From Amblyomma americanum (Eukaryota > Arthropoda > Arachnida > Ixodida > Ixodidae): a stretch of 64,000 bases of DNA. The stretch spans positions 166,214,255-166,278,254 of the forward strand of contig NC_135498.1 in NCBI RefSeq assembly GCF_052857255.1, read 5' to 3'. The translations under genes were made by a program, and so were the position numbers. The notes beneath the pieces are model-generated. The model had not been told where the DNA came from. It did not search any database and worked only from the letters and a program-made list of their open reading frames with translations. How positions within the stretch are numbered: position 1 is the first letter of the stretch; every line of letters begins with the position of its first letter. Below, in pieces: positions 1-12,050 of the stretch.

Positions 1-1290
1 ATAAAAAACACCATAATTATGTCTCTAGTACGGAATTTCAGCAAAGCCCATACACATTCAAGAAAAGTGGGTACACAGGATAAGTCTTTTTTTATTGCCA
101 ACAGAACACCACCGCCTCTCCGACTCGCTCTGTCGCAGCGTTGCCTTCTGTGACGTTGCCTGAGTAAAACAATTTTTTCGTAAGGAACGTCGTCCGTAAG
201 CCACGTTTCCGTGAGCGCGATTAATGATGCAGAACATGAGTCCATGCGCGAGGAAATCAGAACTGCTTTCGAGAGGATACGTCTGACATTTGTATAAAGG
301 AAAAATAACGCGTTATCACGACTATGCTTATCAAGCGGCGGCAAGAAAGAGCCATTTGAATGGGGTAAGGCAGGTAGGTCATTGGGACAGCCATCGGGAC
401 TTCCCGTGGTCCGAGCTTCTACTTGTGCCGCATCATTACCTGAGGTTTCCAGACGAACTTCGCAGTTGGCGTCCGTGTCACAGACTTAAATAGCATCGTT
501 TATAAACAGCTTTATGAAGACAAGGCGGGGACGTCACTCTCCTTCTTTACCGTCTTCGAGAACTGCCAAAGTTTTCGACGCTTATCGCGCACATGAACCG
601 AGGAGTCACGTGCTATCCTGAAGTCTGTTTCCTTAAGCTTGTTGCCGTTGCTTAGCAAAGTGTCGATTTATTTTTCATTGTATAATTTTGCTATTATTGG
701 ACGATTTTTATGAGTTGAATAGCGGCCGAGACTGTTGGCCCTTGCAATAGATTGGACTGAAACGCCTAGCTTATTTGGACCGAATTCATTAACAAGAGCC
801 TCGGTTTCTTCCCACGTTTCTTAACAGTCGGTATCGTTAACACCAAAGAGCAATGCATTCAGCATTCTTGAATGGTTTTCCAGGTCATCAATTTTCTCTC
901 GGTGTGGCCAAACATCGCTGTTGCAGGTTTCTGGGAGCTGCTTACAAGGCACAGGCACAAGCTTGGTTTCCAGTTCATCGACACGTTTTGTTCGCTTATC
1001 TAAGTCACTTTTAAGAGTAGCATGCATTTTTAAACTTTAAGAACAGATTGAGAAGGCTTGCATTATTTGTCTCTAGACGCTGGATTGCTTCCCACACTGA
1101 GTCAAGCTTTTCCTCTTGCGCCTTCATCATCAGACTATGCAGGGTTCGCCTCAATATCACCAGCTAACAGCAAAAGGCGACACAAGTTCAATGCCACTGA
1201 ACAAAACCGCTTGTAAGAGTCGGGTGGCCACGACACCGCAACAAGAAACATAGTTGTCGCGAAAAGCGTAGGCATCGAGATAACTAACCT
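1..1290 (-). pseudogene. LINE-A left copy: 2A leader, ORF1 and endonuclease remnant (CR1/L2-like)
   Basis: This is a decayed 5' part of a non-LTR retrotransposon on the minus strand, cut by the window edge. Reading down from 1290 it holds a leader ORF ending in a 2A-like motif (1141-1161), an ORF1 coiled-coil piece (1027-821, with MHATLKSDLDK and DELETKLVPVP), and the start of an apurinic-type endonuclease (about 370 to 1). It is the inverted counterpart of 24480-25800, and the same residues can be followed in both copies. ORF1 of this type is a nucleic-acid-binding chaperone and the endonuclease nicks the target for primed reverse transcription. Many stops and frameshifts show that it is dead. 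The CR1/L2 group call is tentative. Confidence 0.75.
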
Positions 1291-1944
1291 GTACAAATGG
1301 GAATGGTGAGAGCAACATCCCAACTGCGGTGGCGTAGCCCGACGTGTCGAAGATATTGGCGCCCTTTTCACTGCACGGATCAGCTGACAGCGTTCGAGGT
1401 TGCCAAACGAAGGGTACTTCGGTGTTCAGAAGTGGCGGTGAAGATTGCGGCCGGCTCGAAGATAGGAAGCATCGATCCATTCCAGCCGCGGCTGTCATCG
1501 TTGTTGAGTCAGTACACTATCCGTCCGATGTCAGGGAAAGCCCAGTCTATGAAGCTGGCGTCAGCAAACCAAGCGCAGTCACGAGCACCTGTACAAATGC
1601 GAATGGTGAGGGCATTATCTCAACTGCGGTGGCGTGGCCCGACGCGACGAAGATGTTGGCGCCCTTTCCACTGCACGGATCAGCTGACAGCGTTCGAGGT
1701 TGCCAAACGAAGGGTACTTCGGTGTCCAGAAGTGGAGGTGAAGGTTGTGGCCGGCCCGAAGATGGGAAACATTGATACATTCCAGCCGCGGCTGTCATCG
1801 TTGTTGAGTCAGTACACCATCCGTCCGATGTCAGGGAAAGTCCAGTTCGTGAAACTGGCATCAGCAAACCAAGCGCAGTCACGAGCACCTGTACAAATGC
1901 GAATGGTGACAACAACATCCCCACGGCGGTGGTGTGGCCCCTCT
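1291..1944 (-). repeat. 300-bp tandem repeat at the LINE-A 5' end (2.2 units)
   Basis: Units run 1291-1590 and 1591-1890, with a partial third unit 1891-1944. Each starts with GTACAAATG and the period is exactly 300 bp. The units differ from each other by a modest number of substitutions. Because 300 is a multiple of three, long frames stay open on both strands here, and none of those frames looks like a real gene. The array sits directly upstream of the LINE-A leader ORF. The right copy (24420-24495) has only the short edge sequence and no full unit. Confidence 0.9.
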
Positions 1945-4092
1945 GTATTTTGAATACTAACACAATGTAGATTGGACCGCAACATGAAAATAGGTTTGGC
2001 CAAAGATAAATCTTTTTAATTGGATGCACAGCTGTAGAAACATTCTTTCACTTAAGGAAACTCGTTTTCCGCTCAGAAAACGCTGCTCCACAGTATAATG
2101 AAAAAATCGATGCACAGATTAAAATTTGTGGCTTTCATCTGTTGAAATTAAAGAGTATGCTTTTTTTTTATTTGACATGAACGGCTCGCGCGGCCATTCA
2201 TCATAATGTTTGAAATGTGCTTCCGAAGTAGGGCACTATGGTTTAGAGATTCAGAAATGGTGGCCGGCTGCAAATATTTTGGCTACAAAAAGCATTAGCA
2301 TAAGCTTTCTAAATGCACCCAGGTCTCTAACAGAGAAAGCCTCGTAAGAGCACAGATCATGTCTCCAATTCTGAAACACACAAGCCGAATGGAGCGAGTA
2401 GAACACTTTGGACTCAAACACAATGTGATGCTTCCTTCCGTGACAGGACACAGAATTTGATACAAAGTGAGCATCGATACACACGGACAGAGGCGAAAAG
2501 TTTGCCTAATAAGACAGAGATGTCGGTGGTTTTCAGCCTTAGAACTACGACGGCTAAGAGAGGTCACAGGCGCCATTTACCCGACTACGCCAGACACATA
2601 TCACGCGTGAAAATCCTAAGCCCAACTTTCCAAATGTCAAACCCCGGGTTTGAAGTGACGATGACAGCTACATCATCTGTCGTCCTACGGAAGAAACACC
2701 AGTGTTCGAGGTTGCCAAACGCTGCGGCACTACGATCCCGAGCATATGTCAGTCACACAGCCAGGCCTGTATTCCTTGAACTTGTGGGTCCTATGATCGG
2801 CGTCGTCTATGTTTCATGGCCTTTCTTAAAAGTAGCCTTTCTGAAGTTTAAATGTGCCTACCTCGACATAGTAACACCGGTGCCTTCGAACGCGAGAAAA
2901 TAAGTGAATCCAGTTAAACAATAAGCTGGCTTAGTAATTTCCGATATTCATTTTACTATTTCAGAAACGCGATCGCCATAGGCGGTGTGGCTCAACAAAT
3001 CTTTGTCCATTTTGCGCCCATCTCAATGACACCATTCCATGGCATACGCGTCTCGTCACGTTCTTCCAATATACTGTGGCCTGGAGGCACGATCAACGGC
3101 GAGCATCGCTGTTTGTGCCTCCACAGAGCAGAGCTAATCGCATTTTCGAAACTCTAAAAGCTGACCTAGCTATTACTAACAGTCCGCTATAGATCTGTAA
3201 TTGCAGTCAAGTTCCTAACTGCAATAGTCAAAAAGGGAAACATCAGAAATTAAGCAACCAGAGCGCGTCTGTGTTGTTTCATTCGTCTTTCTGTCTTTCG
3301 TCCGGTTGCGCTCTTCCACAGAACATGCATCTATACCACGTCGCCAAAGTTTTCGTCCTACAACCAGCTTACCAGTTAAACTTATTAACCTTTTCTCAAA
3401 TGACCACCAACACTCGTAATGATATGGGTAAGAAGCTACCTTTATACCTCAAAAAGCCTGTTTACAAAAATGCGGCCTTCCAAGAAGCCCCTTCTACAAC
3501 GCCCCTTTTTTTCAAGCTACCCCATTCATCTGGTTTCTTCTTCCGCCATTCGTTCCTTCCTTCAAGCTTAGATTTCATCCATCCACTACAGTGCCAGATA
3601 CTGCACCTCCTCTTTCCTAAAGCAGTTTTCCTCCTGCTTGATGGTGCATCCAGCATGGTGCAACCATGATGCGAAAGGCGCCTCAGGCAACGTTACTAAC
3701 ACAGCAATCTAGAGTCTAGGAAAACGCGAGACTTTTTCACTGCGCGTGAAACGATGACCTACCAAGGTCGGCGAAAGTGCGAGCACGAGTGTCGCAGTCA
3801 CATGGTTGCTGAAAACTACAAACAGCGTTTTCCGCGTCCTACGTGCTTTTACGTGACAACGCCATCAAGCACCGGGTTATCGAAATTGAGAGACTGAAAA
3901 GGGAAAGCCCGTGCTTCCAATGGTCGGTCGATATACGCAGAGGTAGGTACTATTGGCCCAATCGTGGGGAGATTCGAGGAAACCTCAACCGCAGCGAAAA
4001 AGCGGGTGCGAAATACAGGCACGATTCAGCGACTCCATGAGCAAAGAACTAGCGGAATTAGCCAACTAGCCCGCAATCACGTATTGGTACAC
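1945..4092 (-). repeat. Unclassified repeat A1, left copy (inverted copy of 21970-24420)
   Basis: This block matches the reverse complement of 21970-24420 along its length, with many substitutions and small indels. Shared landmarks include the 3843-4040 segment (against 22215-22006) and the 3421-3669 segment (against 22628-22389), where short reading frames are similar in both copies. I see no transposase, RT or other known domain, so it may be a non-autonomous element, an untranslated region of a larger element, or plain duplicated sequence. It lacks the SINE found at 23274-23592, so the empty site lies near 2780-2800. It joins LINE-A on one side and the Penelope block on the other. Confidence 0.8.
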
Positions 4093-6640
4093 TAAGTAGA
4101 AATCATTATTGAAGTGCTCACGCAAAGGCTCCACTAGCTAAAATGTCTACCTATGAGGTCGTTTCAAAAAACTTCCACGTACGTCAACTGCACTTGAATC
4201 TACAAAAGCTACGGGGGCATGCAATGACAGTACAATGAATAAGGCAAGCTGCTGCTGAGCAGAAGGTCATGGGATTGAATGCTGGCTTTGGCAGCTTTAA
4301 TTCAAATGTGGATAAATGCAAATGTACTCAAATGCCCGCAGTGTTAGTACATATAAAAATGCGCAGGTTATGCAAATCAATGCGATGTACTCCACTGCAA
4401 TTACCTCCCAAAGCCCAGATGCTGCTTTGGGATGTTAAACCTCACATATATTGTCAAAGAAGCAAACGAGACAATCGTATGTTTAAAACTATACGCCATA
4501 GGCTAGCTTATTCTTTCAGCGTCAATCTTTACCTATGTGTTTAGCATTCTCTTCCATATCTACAGCGCTAAAGACGGAACAGAAGGAACACCCACAAGTC
4601 ACACAACAAAGCAGCGCTCTGTTGTGTGACTTGTGTGTGTTTCTTTTGTCCCGCCTTTAGCGCTCTAGGTATGGAAGTTAAAAACCAACTCGCCCAGCAT
4701 ACTGTATTGTAGCATTCACTGATGAACTATAAGAAACTCATATATGCGACTCAAACAGTCAGGAAAGGTTATTTGTATGTTAAAAACGGCAAGTTTAACT
4801 AAACATGTGGCTTCTGCAGTGCTTTAATTAGGCATACTACTTTTAAGTACAATATGTAGCAGAACTGTACAGTACTTCCACTTTATATGACATTCGAGCA
4901 GAAGCATTTCAGAAGTGCAACCTTCCCTTCCGACTTCTAAGAGACATGTGCATTACTGAGATATTCTGCATAGTGAACAGAGATGCATGCAAAAAGTTGA
5001 TGTGGAGGCCCTTGAAAGATGGTTACAAAAATATATGCCAATCAATATGCGACATAAATTAATTCCTTACACATCATTTCGGCTGCGTTGTTATTCTCAT
5101 ATTAGGTAAGATGCAAAAGGTCTGCACCAAAAGGAGACTAGAGTTATTTACTTGGTAAAATACAATGTACATGGAATAAAATCTCCAGCGTAAAGCATTA
5201 ATTTATATCATCTCCACTTTGTTATAGTCTGTAATAACTCAAGATTATCCCAATGAAAAAAAATAGCGTATGATGTCTGAAATTACCTTTAAATAAAACA
5301 AAAAACAGTTTGAACAATTCAAATTGGACTCGCAGGCTTCCTATATTTGGTACCGATATTAAAAACCTCCCCATGAAAGAAAGCTCACTCTGATATTTGC
5401 TATAAAATTCACGATAACAAAGCAAACATAAACAATAGAGCCAATCAAACCACGATGGACATAGAAGAGGCGAGGTACACAGTACAAATTGAACTTACAG
5501 ATGTGCTTTATTGAAGCAAGTCCATCACCCAAGAAAAGCAGCCCAGCACGCATACCACGACTACCAAGTCACACACCGCCAACGAAAGTTGGAAGATAAT
5601 CAATGTGCTAGCGCCGGTGTGAAAAGAAATTTAGGTCCTTCTGCATCAAAGAGATAGATGTGCCGATGAAATTATTCCCTTGCATGCTGATGTGATGGGC
5701 TTCAAGAATTTCGCGCTCCCAACTTGCCCATGCCTCTATATAAAAGTGGAAAACTGTGGGTAGCAGACGAATCCTAGAAGTGTCGAGGCCCCTTTGCTCA
5801 GTCAGTGGGGTTCGAAGAGTTCTGGTGCTCTTGCAGCCTGTCATTGATACGCCGGCCTGTTTGGCCAAAATAAACTTTTTCACAAGTAAGGAGAGTCTGG
5901 CGTCGTACACGCAATGTAAATTTTCATGCTGCGTCATACACACAGGTGGTCTGGTTCTCCTACGCGCAATATACGAACAAAGGCTTGAAAATTTGCATAG
6001 CGCAGAAAAGACGACGTTAACGACTTGCCTCACCGCTACTTTTTTGATGGTGTAGAAAACCCTACGCACATTTGGCATGACCTCTAAATTCTTCCGTTCA
6101 GTTCCTACGTGGCTACCCATTTTGAATCTCGGCTCTTAATGCTTTGCAGCAGCATTTTTGGAACCACGTTCAAAGGTACTTCTGAGGAACCAGCGGCTTC
6201 CAAATGCTCAAATTGATTATCAGTACTCTGCCTTATCATGTGGTGAGAATTTTTTTGCAGTGCAATATGAAAATTTATAGCAAAATCTATTTTGATGGCT
6301 CTTAGAGTCACCAGACGAGGACGGCAACGACGCCTTTCTTAGTTCTAGGTAAAAGGCCCCAACATGCATGGCCATCGTCATGAAAAGTTAGTTGAAGTTC
6401 TAAAATTCTAATCGAGTGGTTACTGGGCAGTTAATTGGTAAAGCAAAGAGCAGTCGAGCAAACCTTAAAACTTCTTAAACCGGGTCTACAACCACATGCA
6501 GGAAGTTTTTAGTGAAATATTTAAAATACGCAAAAAATCTTCAACATATCTAAAAATTTGGCGCGCACGATTATGAAGGAGAGATTCCTGAACAGTGTTG
6601 CAAAACTTTGTTAAAAAAATTTGGCACAAGACTGGTGCTA
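4093..6640 (-). mobile_element. Penelope-like element, minus-strand copy (3' half), decayed
   Basis: This is the inverted counterpart of 33930-36487. On the minus strand it contains the RT thumb region (about 6310-6110), a broken GIY-YIG region (about 5900-5800) and a recognisable C-terminal stretch (ASWEREILEAHHISMQG, about 5740-5680). A long 3' flank follows, containing the foldback at 4551-4677. Penelope elements encode an RT fused to a GIY-YIG endonuclease. Frameshifts and stops are frequent here. The proximal end (6330-6640) pairs as an inverted repeat with 6725-7020. Confidence 0.75.
4551..4677. repeat. Foldback (hairpin) repeat, left copy
   Basis: This is an imperfect inverted repeat of about 127 bp. 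The left arm starts CTTCCATATCTACAGCGCTA and the right arm is its near reverse complement, ending GGTATGGAAG. The centre contains ACACAAC/GTTGTGT pairing. The same hairpin occurs at 35895-36019 in the duplicated block. It lies in the 3' flank of the Penelope copy, so it may be part of the element's end rather than an independent MITE. Confidence 0.8.
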
Positions 6641-6724
6641 TGTTAGTCCCAGTACAGATTCCTTTGTTCTGTATGATTCCGATTACTTGTGATTATAATT
6701 CCTTCTGTATTTCGTTTTTTTTCT

Positions 6725-8330
6725 GCACGTCTTGTGCCAGATGTATTAGTAAAATTTGACAACACACTTCAAGGATCTTTCGTTGACAAACGTGAGAACA
6801 GTTTTTAGATGTGTTGATTAATTTGTTACTATTTTAAATATTTCACTGAATGAGTTCCTGCATGCGGGTGCAGACAAGATCTTGGGAACTTACAAAGCTC
6901 GCACGACTCCTCTTGGCTTTACCATGAGCTGCCCAGTAAACGTCTGATTAGATTTCTAGAACTGAAACCAACTTTTCATGATGACGGGCATGTTTGTTGG
7001 TGCTTTTTACCCAGAAGTAAGAAAGTGTACCGTTTTCGTCTACTCACTCTAAATTTGTCATGAGAGGGAACGCCGTGAATTGCTTTCTTAACACGGTGCA
7101 AAAGTGCTGTCAACAAAAGCCATGTTTTCATAATCATTTGAGCGTTTGGAATCCGCCGGTTCTCCAAAAGCACTTTTGAACGCGGTGGAAGAAATGTTGC
7201 TGCGCAAGATTAGGAGCCGAGTTAAGAAAATGGCTGACCCAACAGGAACCAAATGGAAAAATTTGAGGTGATACCTTATGTTCACGGATTTTTCCCGACC
7301 ATCATTTAAGTTTCAGTCTTTTCTGCTCCAGGTAAACTTTAAAGCCTTTGTTCAAGTGTTTCGTGTGGCAGAATCAGACCTCCTGTGTTACGACGCAGCA
7401 CGAAAACTGTTGCATTAGATGTACGACACGTGTGGCGCACAAGATTCCCCTGACTTTAGAAAACGTTTACATCGGCCAAACAGACCGGTATATGATTAAT
7501 AGGCTGCGAAAGCACCACAACTCTATGAACCGCGCTGACTGAGGAAACCTGCCTCGCCATTGCCGGGATTACGGCTGCTACCCTCTGTTTCCAAGATAGA
7601 CAGATAACGAAGAAGAAGGAAGGCGGGGATGTTAACCAGAATGGTGCGCGGTTGGCTACCCCGCACGGGGGGTGGGGGAGGGGTGAGGCGACTGGAAAGA
7701 GAAATTGAGAAGAGGTGAGGAGCACAGTCAAAGTCTGTCGTTCAAGCCAGCCACTCTCACGAATGGTGTAGTAGGCGTCGAGAGCAGTCGACGGCTGCAG
7801 CCAATATCCGAGGATCTATTCTTCTATTAATGGGCGATGCTCCAGATGGTCCAGAGCACAAAACAGCGAGTCTCTCTATCGTAAAAGGCTGTCAGCAATC
7901 CCAGTCGTTCATGTGTACTTTATTGGCTTCGGAACTCAATAGCAGGCCGAAGGGCTGCAGTTCAGCTGAGTCCACAAGAACTGGATGCAGCCCATGCAGT
8001 CTTCTAGGTAGGGGCAAGAGCAAGGCGGAGAGCGAAATTCTTGAAGCTTATTAAATCAGCACGCAAGAGGATAATTGCATCAGCTTGACGTCTATATCTT
8101 CGATGAGGCAGGAACTGTTTACTTTCGCACCAGCCAGCGCCTTGGTTATCTGCCAACCGTCATTGGTGGCGTGTGACGTGGTTGTTGTGCTCGGCATGTT
8201 CATCATGGTTTTCTTGGGAGATGGACTTGTTTCCGTAAAGCACAATTGTTCCAGTCGCAGTTCATTCCTCTTCTCTTGTCTGTTCATTGTAATTTGAATG
8301 GTTATTTGTTCAAGACCGAAATGAAACGTA
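6725..8330 (+). mobile_element. Penelope-like element, plus-strand copy, decayed
   Basis: A Penelope copy runs on the plus strand and is arranged head to head with the minus copy. The RT thumb remnant is at about 7090-7240. The GIY-YIG region is at 7348-7590, with VYIGQTDRYMINRLRKHHNS followed by LPRHCRDYGCYPLF in another frame. After an inserted LINE tail (7597-7990) the C-terminus and 3' flank resume near 7995-8330, where the sequence is collinear with 34820-35100. Stops and indels make it inactive. GIY-YIG is the DNA-nicking domain typical of animal Penelope elements. Confidence 0.75.
7597..7990 (-). mobile_element. I-type LINE 3' fragment inserted in Penelope
   Basis: Sequence on the minus strand interrupts the plus-strand Penelope copy between its GIY-YIG region and its C-terminus. 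It reads as the C-terminal tail and 3' untranslated region of an RNase H-bearing LINE, ending in a CTTCCTTCTTCTTCG-like tail at 7597-7620. Only about 390 bp remain, which is typical of 5' truncation. The family assignment rests on resemblance to the other LINE tails in this window, so it is tentative. Confidence 0.5.
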
Positions 8331-8799
8331 TAGTTGAGCTAGTTGGTACATCATTGCAGATCGTGCAGCGCCATACGGACTGATACGGATAAAGCGCTCG
8401 TCCATGTGGTCTTCTCTTCGTCTTTCGGCCCTATTGCGCTGTGCCAGCTGCATTGTTCAAGATATTGTGCCAACTGATACAGATCGAAACTCTTCAGTAA
8501 GCATGTATCAGCCATGCAGAGAAGAGAACTTCAATTCTCCACAAGAGCAAGGTCTCCCTCCATTTCATCTTTGAGATTCAACTTGAAAAAATGAAGAACA
8601 AACAAAAAAAAATAGTGGCAACCGAAGGGGCACGAAGCCTCTTTACTTTCGAAAGGAAAACACTGAAGGGAAATAAGAGATAAATATGAGGACAGACAGC
8701 ACAGTAGTGAAGAAATAAGCATAGAACCAAGCACACACTCGTACAGAATGGCAAACAATGTTAACAACAAAAATGAAAGCTGAAAACATCTTGTAACAC
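8331..8799. other. No gene seen (decayed Penelope flank)
   Basis: There is no supported gene in this stretch. Short open frames on both strands have low-complexity composition and no recognised domain. The RTE remnant starts just to the right. Confidence 0.5.
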
Positions 8800-9355
8800 A
8801 GTGTTCCAAGCATGAAAAAGGAAATTCTAGGAAATCCACTCAGGGCAGGTAGTATCTGCAGATGCACACAATTGGAGCAAAATAACTGGAAGAGTAAGAA
8901 TGGCTTGCAGAACAGCAAGCAAACACTGTCAGATGATGAATATAAACTCACCAGTATCCCTCAAGCAGAAAGCATACAACCGCTGTCTTTTTTCCGCTAC
9001 TAACCTGTGGGGCAGGAGTGTGCAGGCGAACGAAAAGGGTCGAAAATAAGGACAGCACAGCGAGCTATAGAGAGAAAAATGATAGGTGTAATGTTAAGAG
9101 GCATTAAGAGGAGGGCAAACTGGGCCAGGAAACAAACGCTGGTTAATGACATTGTAGTCGAAAAAAGAGGAAGAAATGGGCTGGGGCAGGGCATGCAAAG
9201 CGAAGGCAAGATAATCGATGCTTGTTTAGGGCAATGGACTGTATTTCAAGAGAAGGAAAGCATAGTAGATGGTGGCACACAAAGTCAGGCGAGTGAACGA
9301 GGCTAGGAATATTGCACGGACATGGTGACCACAGCTGGCACAGGACAGGGTTAAT
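8800..9355 (+). pseudogene. RTE/BovB-like LINE, C-terminal RT remnant
   Basis: Translated pieces on the plus strand resemble the C-terminal end of RTE-type reverse transcriptases. A stretch with NSPVSLKQKAYNRC lies near 8945-8985, and a stretch reading AQRAIERKMIGVMLRG with WARKQTLVNDI is at 9050-9165. The same two blocks occur in the minus-strand copy at 39129-39660. The catalytic RT core is missing, so this is a 5'-truncated and decayed 3' end. RTE elements are common in ticks. Confidence 0.6.
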
Positions 9356-9360
9356 TACAT

Positions 9361-9381
9361 GTATATATATATATATATATA
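9361..9381. repeat. (TA)n microsatellite
   Basis: About ten TA units follow directly downstream of the RTE remnant. It could be the remnant of the element's simple-repeat tail or an independent microsatellite. Confidence 0.9.
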
Positions 9382-11860
9382 GGAAAGGCAGTTGCCTTAC
9401 AGGGCATTGTTAGGCTTACAATGGAGATGCATGAGATTTTATCAGTTTTTCATTATTTCTGGACCGACATTCACTTTGTAATGATGTGTGTCATGGGCCT
9501 ATTTTAAAAGCACCATAGATGTGCAGTGCCATGTGCCACACTTTGAGCTGTGAGTATCTCTAAGCTGTATTTTAGCTGCGTATTCCTTCTAGAGTTCCAT
9601 ACTCTTTGCCACAATGGTAGCATTCAAATACATTCCGCATACCCGGTTTTCATTCAGTAATTTTTAAACCTTGTGTTACTGATTTTCATGCCTGCCTGTA
9701 ATGAATACAGATATGCAGCATTAAAACAATATGTAAATGACAAAAATCGGAGCAGGCAATATACTCTGGTCAATTAGGGCTTAAACATATGTTTGTTTTT
9801 CAAAGTTATTGCAGTCGATGGTGGGTTGTAAAGTTGATAACACGATAATTTTTAGGCAGAAGAAAAAGCACAAGCGTCGTAAAATCTCGGAGCGCTGTTA
9901 TAATTGTCCAATACAGCGTATAAAAAATGTTCAGTACTTACAGGTACGGCACATCAGACAAGCAATTAGATATGCAACGAATATGTAAAGATAACTTATT
10001 ACTCCCCTGAGTTTACATAGTGAAATGACTGAAACAAAATAGTGCGTAGCCTTACATGCAGCTCTTAAGTCAGGAAGCGTAAAAAGCTCCTAAATCTTCA
10101 CGGTGGTTCGGTATGGCATTGCGAAGCTGATAATGCCGGCAGTTCTGTGATACAATACTTGACTCCGCTGTATACAGTTAAGAACTGCTGCGAAATTTAT
10201 GTCCCTAAACCACGAATGTCACATAAGCACTTGCACATCACAAGGCAAGATGCATAGAGTTCATCCGTATAACAAACGCAGGCTTCTGCGCTCAAATGCA
10301 ACCGACACTAAGGACTGTTACGTACGGGTTTCTGGAATAAAAAAAACAAAAAAATACAGCTCCGTCGTGACTTGGTTACAGTCATATGCACCTTTAAGCG
10401 AAACTTAGCACCAACTCTTATTTGCACCTTCTTCGCGCAATAACTTGAGGCACACAGCACTCACCGCGCTGCGAAAGTCTATAAAGACGTTGACGTAAAT
10501 TACGAAAAGGTGGCGATATAACACCAAAACATTGAGAAGCCGTGTTCACTGGAAACACTCACGGGTCGGCAAGAATGCACCAAACAGTATACAAAAATAC
10601 TGCGGTTCCAGAGTCAGCACAATAGCAGATCGCAAATGCTGTATGCGCGTACTGCCGGCGAAGCCAGCGGCCATGGAGGAAGCCAGCGGCAGTTGTTGAC
10701 TCTGTTGATGGCATGAATCAATATCGAAATCCAACTGTGAATTGCATCTTTGTGGAATTCGTTCAGGAAAACATCCTCCATAGCGCGTTTATGGAACCCG
10801 CCCGCATTTTGATCGCGGTATATATCTGCCTGTGTTCTTTATACACGGTCATGAAATCCGGTTGCAAACACCATATGTAACGAACTGCAATCGTCCTGAT
10901 TCAGCCATTGAGCTCCGTCGCCTGTCGACGGGTGGTGTTTCGATGTTTTCCGTTTTTCGCACACCATTTCCACGGTGTTCCTATTGGGTCAAGCGGAGCG
11001 CTAACGGTTTTAAATACACGAAAAACCTCCATCTCGTGAAATTCGTGTTTATTCTGTAGCGTCGTTTGCAGCGCATCCCAAAAACAAGACCGCATCCTTG
11101 TAGCTGATAAAACAGTGTTCAGTGGTGTCAGGTGCATTTGACAGACGACAGTCAACAGAAGATGCAAAAATGTTATTCCTATGGAGCCACGTTAGAACAG
11201 GGAGAGCTTCGGTGTGTAATTAATGGAAAAACGTTTTGGTCGAGAGACGAAGCGACACTTTGCACATGCCATTCAACACATCATGACCCATTAGGCCAAA
11301 GTACACAGAACGATACAATGGTGATGGAAACAGCATCGCTATCAAAATCCTGTACAGTCTATTACGCTAAACAGAATATAAGCTCTCGTTAGAAAATCGA
11401 ACTGTCAAAAAACCTAGTAAAAATGGGTGCTCAGTAAAATTTGAAGAAACCATGAAGTTTGACACGAAGGGTCGTTGGTTCAAGCGCGTTAGAGGAACAC
11501 GAATTTAACGCGTTGCGATGTGTACGAGGGTAAAGCGTGTTGGGGGATGTGTACTGACGTTAGACAACGATGACTTGCAGAAAACGTTGACGACGTCATC
11601 CAAGGGTCTGGTGACAAGTGCGACGTGACAATGATGACTTGCAAAAAAGTTGCTCATGTTCAAACAGAAATGCTCTCGCATTTCTCCAATGCAGCACACT
11701 GCAGTGCTCTCCAAGTTATTTTTGGCAGGTTATTTATGCACATAATAAAGACCGAACTAAATGAAGAACATTTTCTGTTGGTTTTCGTCGCATATTAGCA
11801 GACGTGGTCCGCTTTCATTCCTACTTTTTATGTAAATCGTTTTTGAGGAATGTGCAAGTA
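9382..11860. other. Unassigned AT-rich sequence
   Basis: I recognise no gene, RNA or transposon domain across this 2.5 kb. Open frames are short and lack known motifs. It may be old single-copy intergenic or intronic DNA. Confidence 0.5.
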
Positions 11861-12050
11861 GCCGCCGTGGTGGCTCAGTGCTTATAGTGCTCGGCTGCAA
11901 GCCTGAAAGAAGCGGTGAAAGAAGTCGCATTTCGAGGCAGGCGAAATGCTCGTTAAAGAAGTGCAGATGGTCGAAATTTTGCGGAGCCCTCCACTACGGC
12001 GACCTCATGGCCTGAGTCGTTTTTGGGACGTTAAATCGCATAAAACTAAG
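11861..12050 (+). mobile_element. tRNA-derived SINE (Ruka-like), plus strand
   Basis: The head GCCGCCGTGGTGGCTCAGTG resembles the A box of a tRNA-derived SINE. The body GTCGAAATTTTGCGGAGCCC, followed by TCCACTACGGCG and the end GTTTTTGGGACGTTAAA, matches the other SINEs at 49002-49240 and 53239-53473. The B-box region is degraded. Such SINEs are transcribed by RNA polymerase III and mobilised by LINE machinery. Confidence 0.75.

Noticed and set aside
1297..1953. 218-codon plus-strand frame as a gene
   Set aside because: It lies in the 300-bp tandem array; the period is a multiple of three, so all frames stay open, and the LINE runs on the other strand.
4551..4677. Hairpins as transcription terminators
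   Set aside because: The genome is eukaryotic and the hairpins lie in repeat context, so a bacterial-type terminator reading makes no sense.
4734..4765. Hammerhead ribozyme (CTGATGA...GAAAC) in the Penelope flank
   Set aside because: Penelope elements can carry hammerheads, but no stem II can form between the two core boxes here and the right copy lacks CTGATGA.
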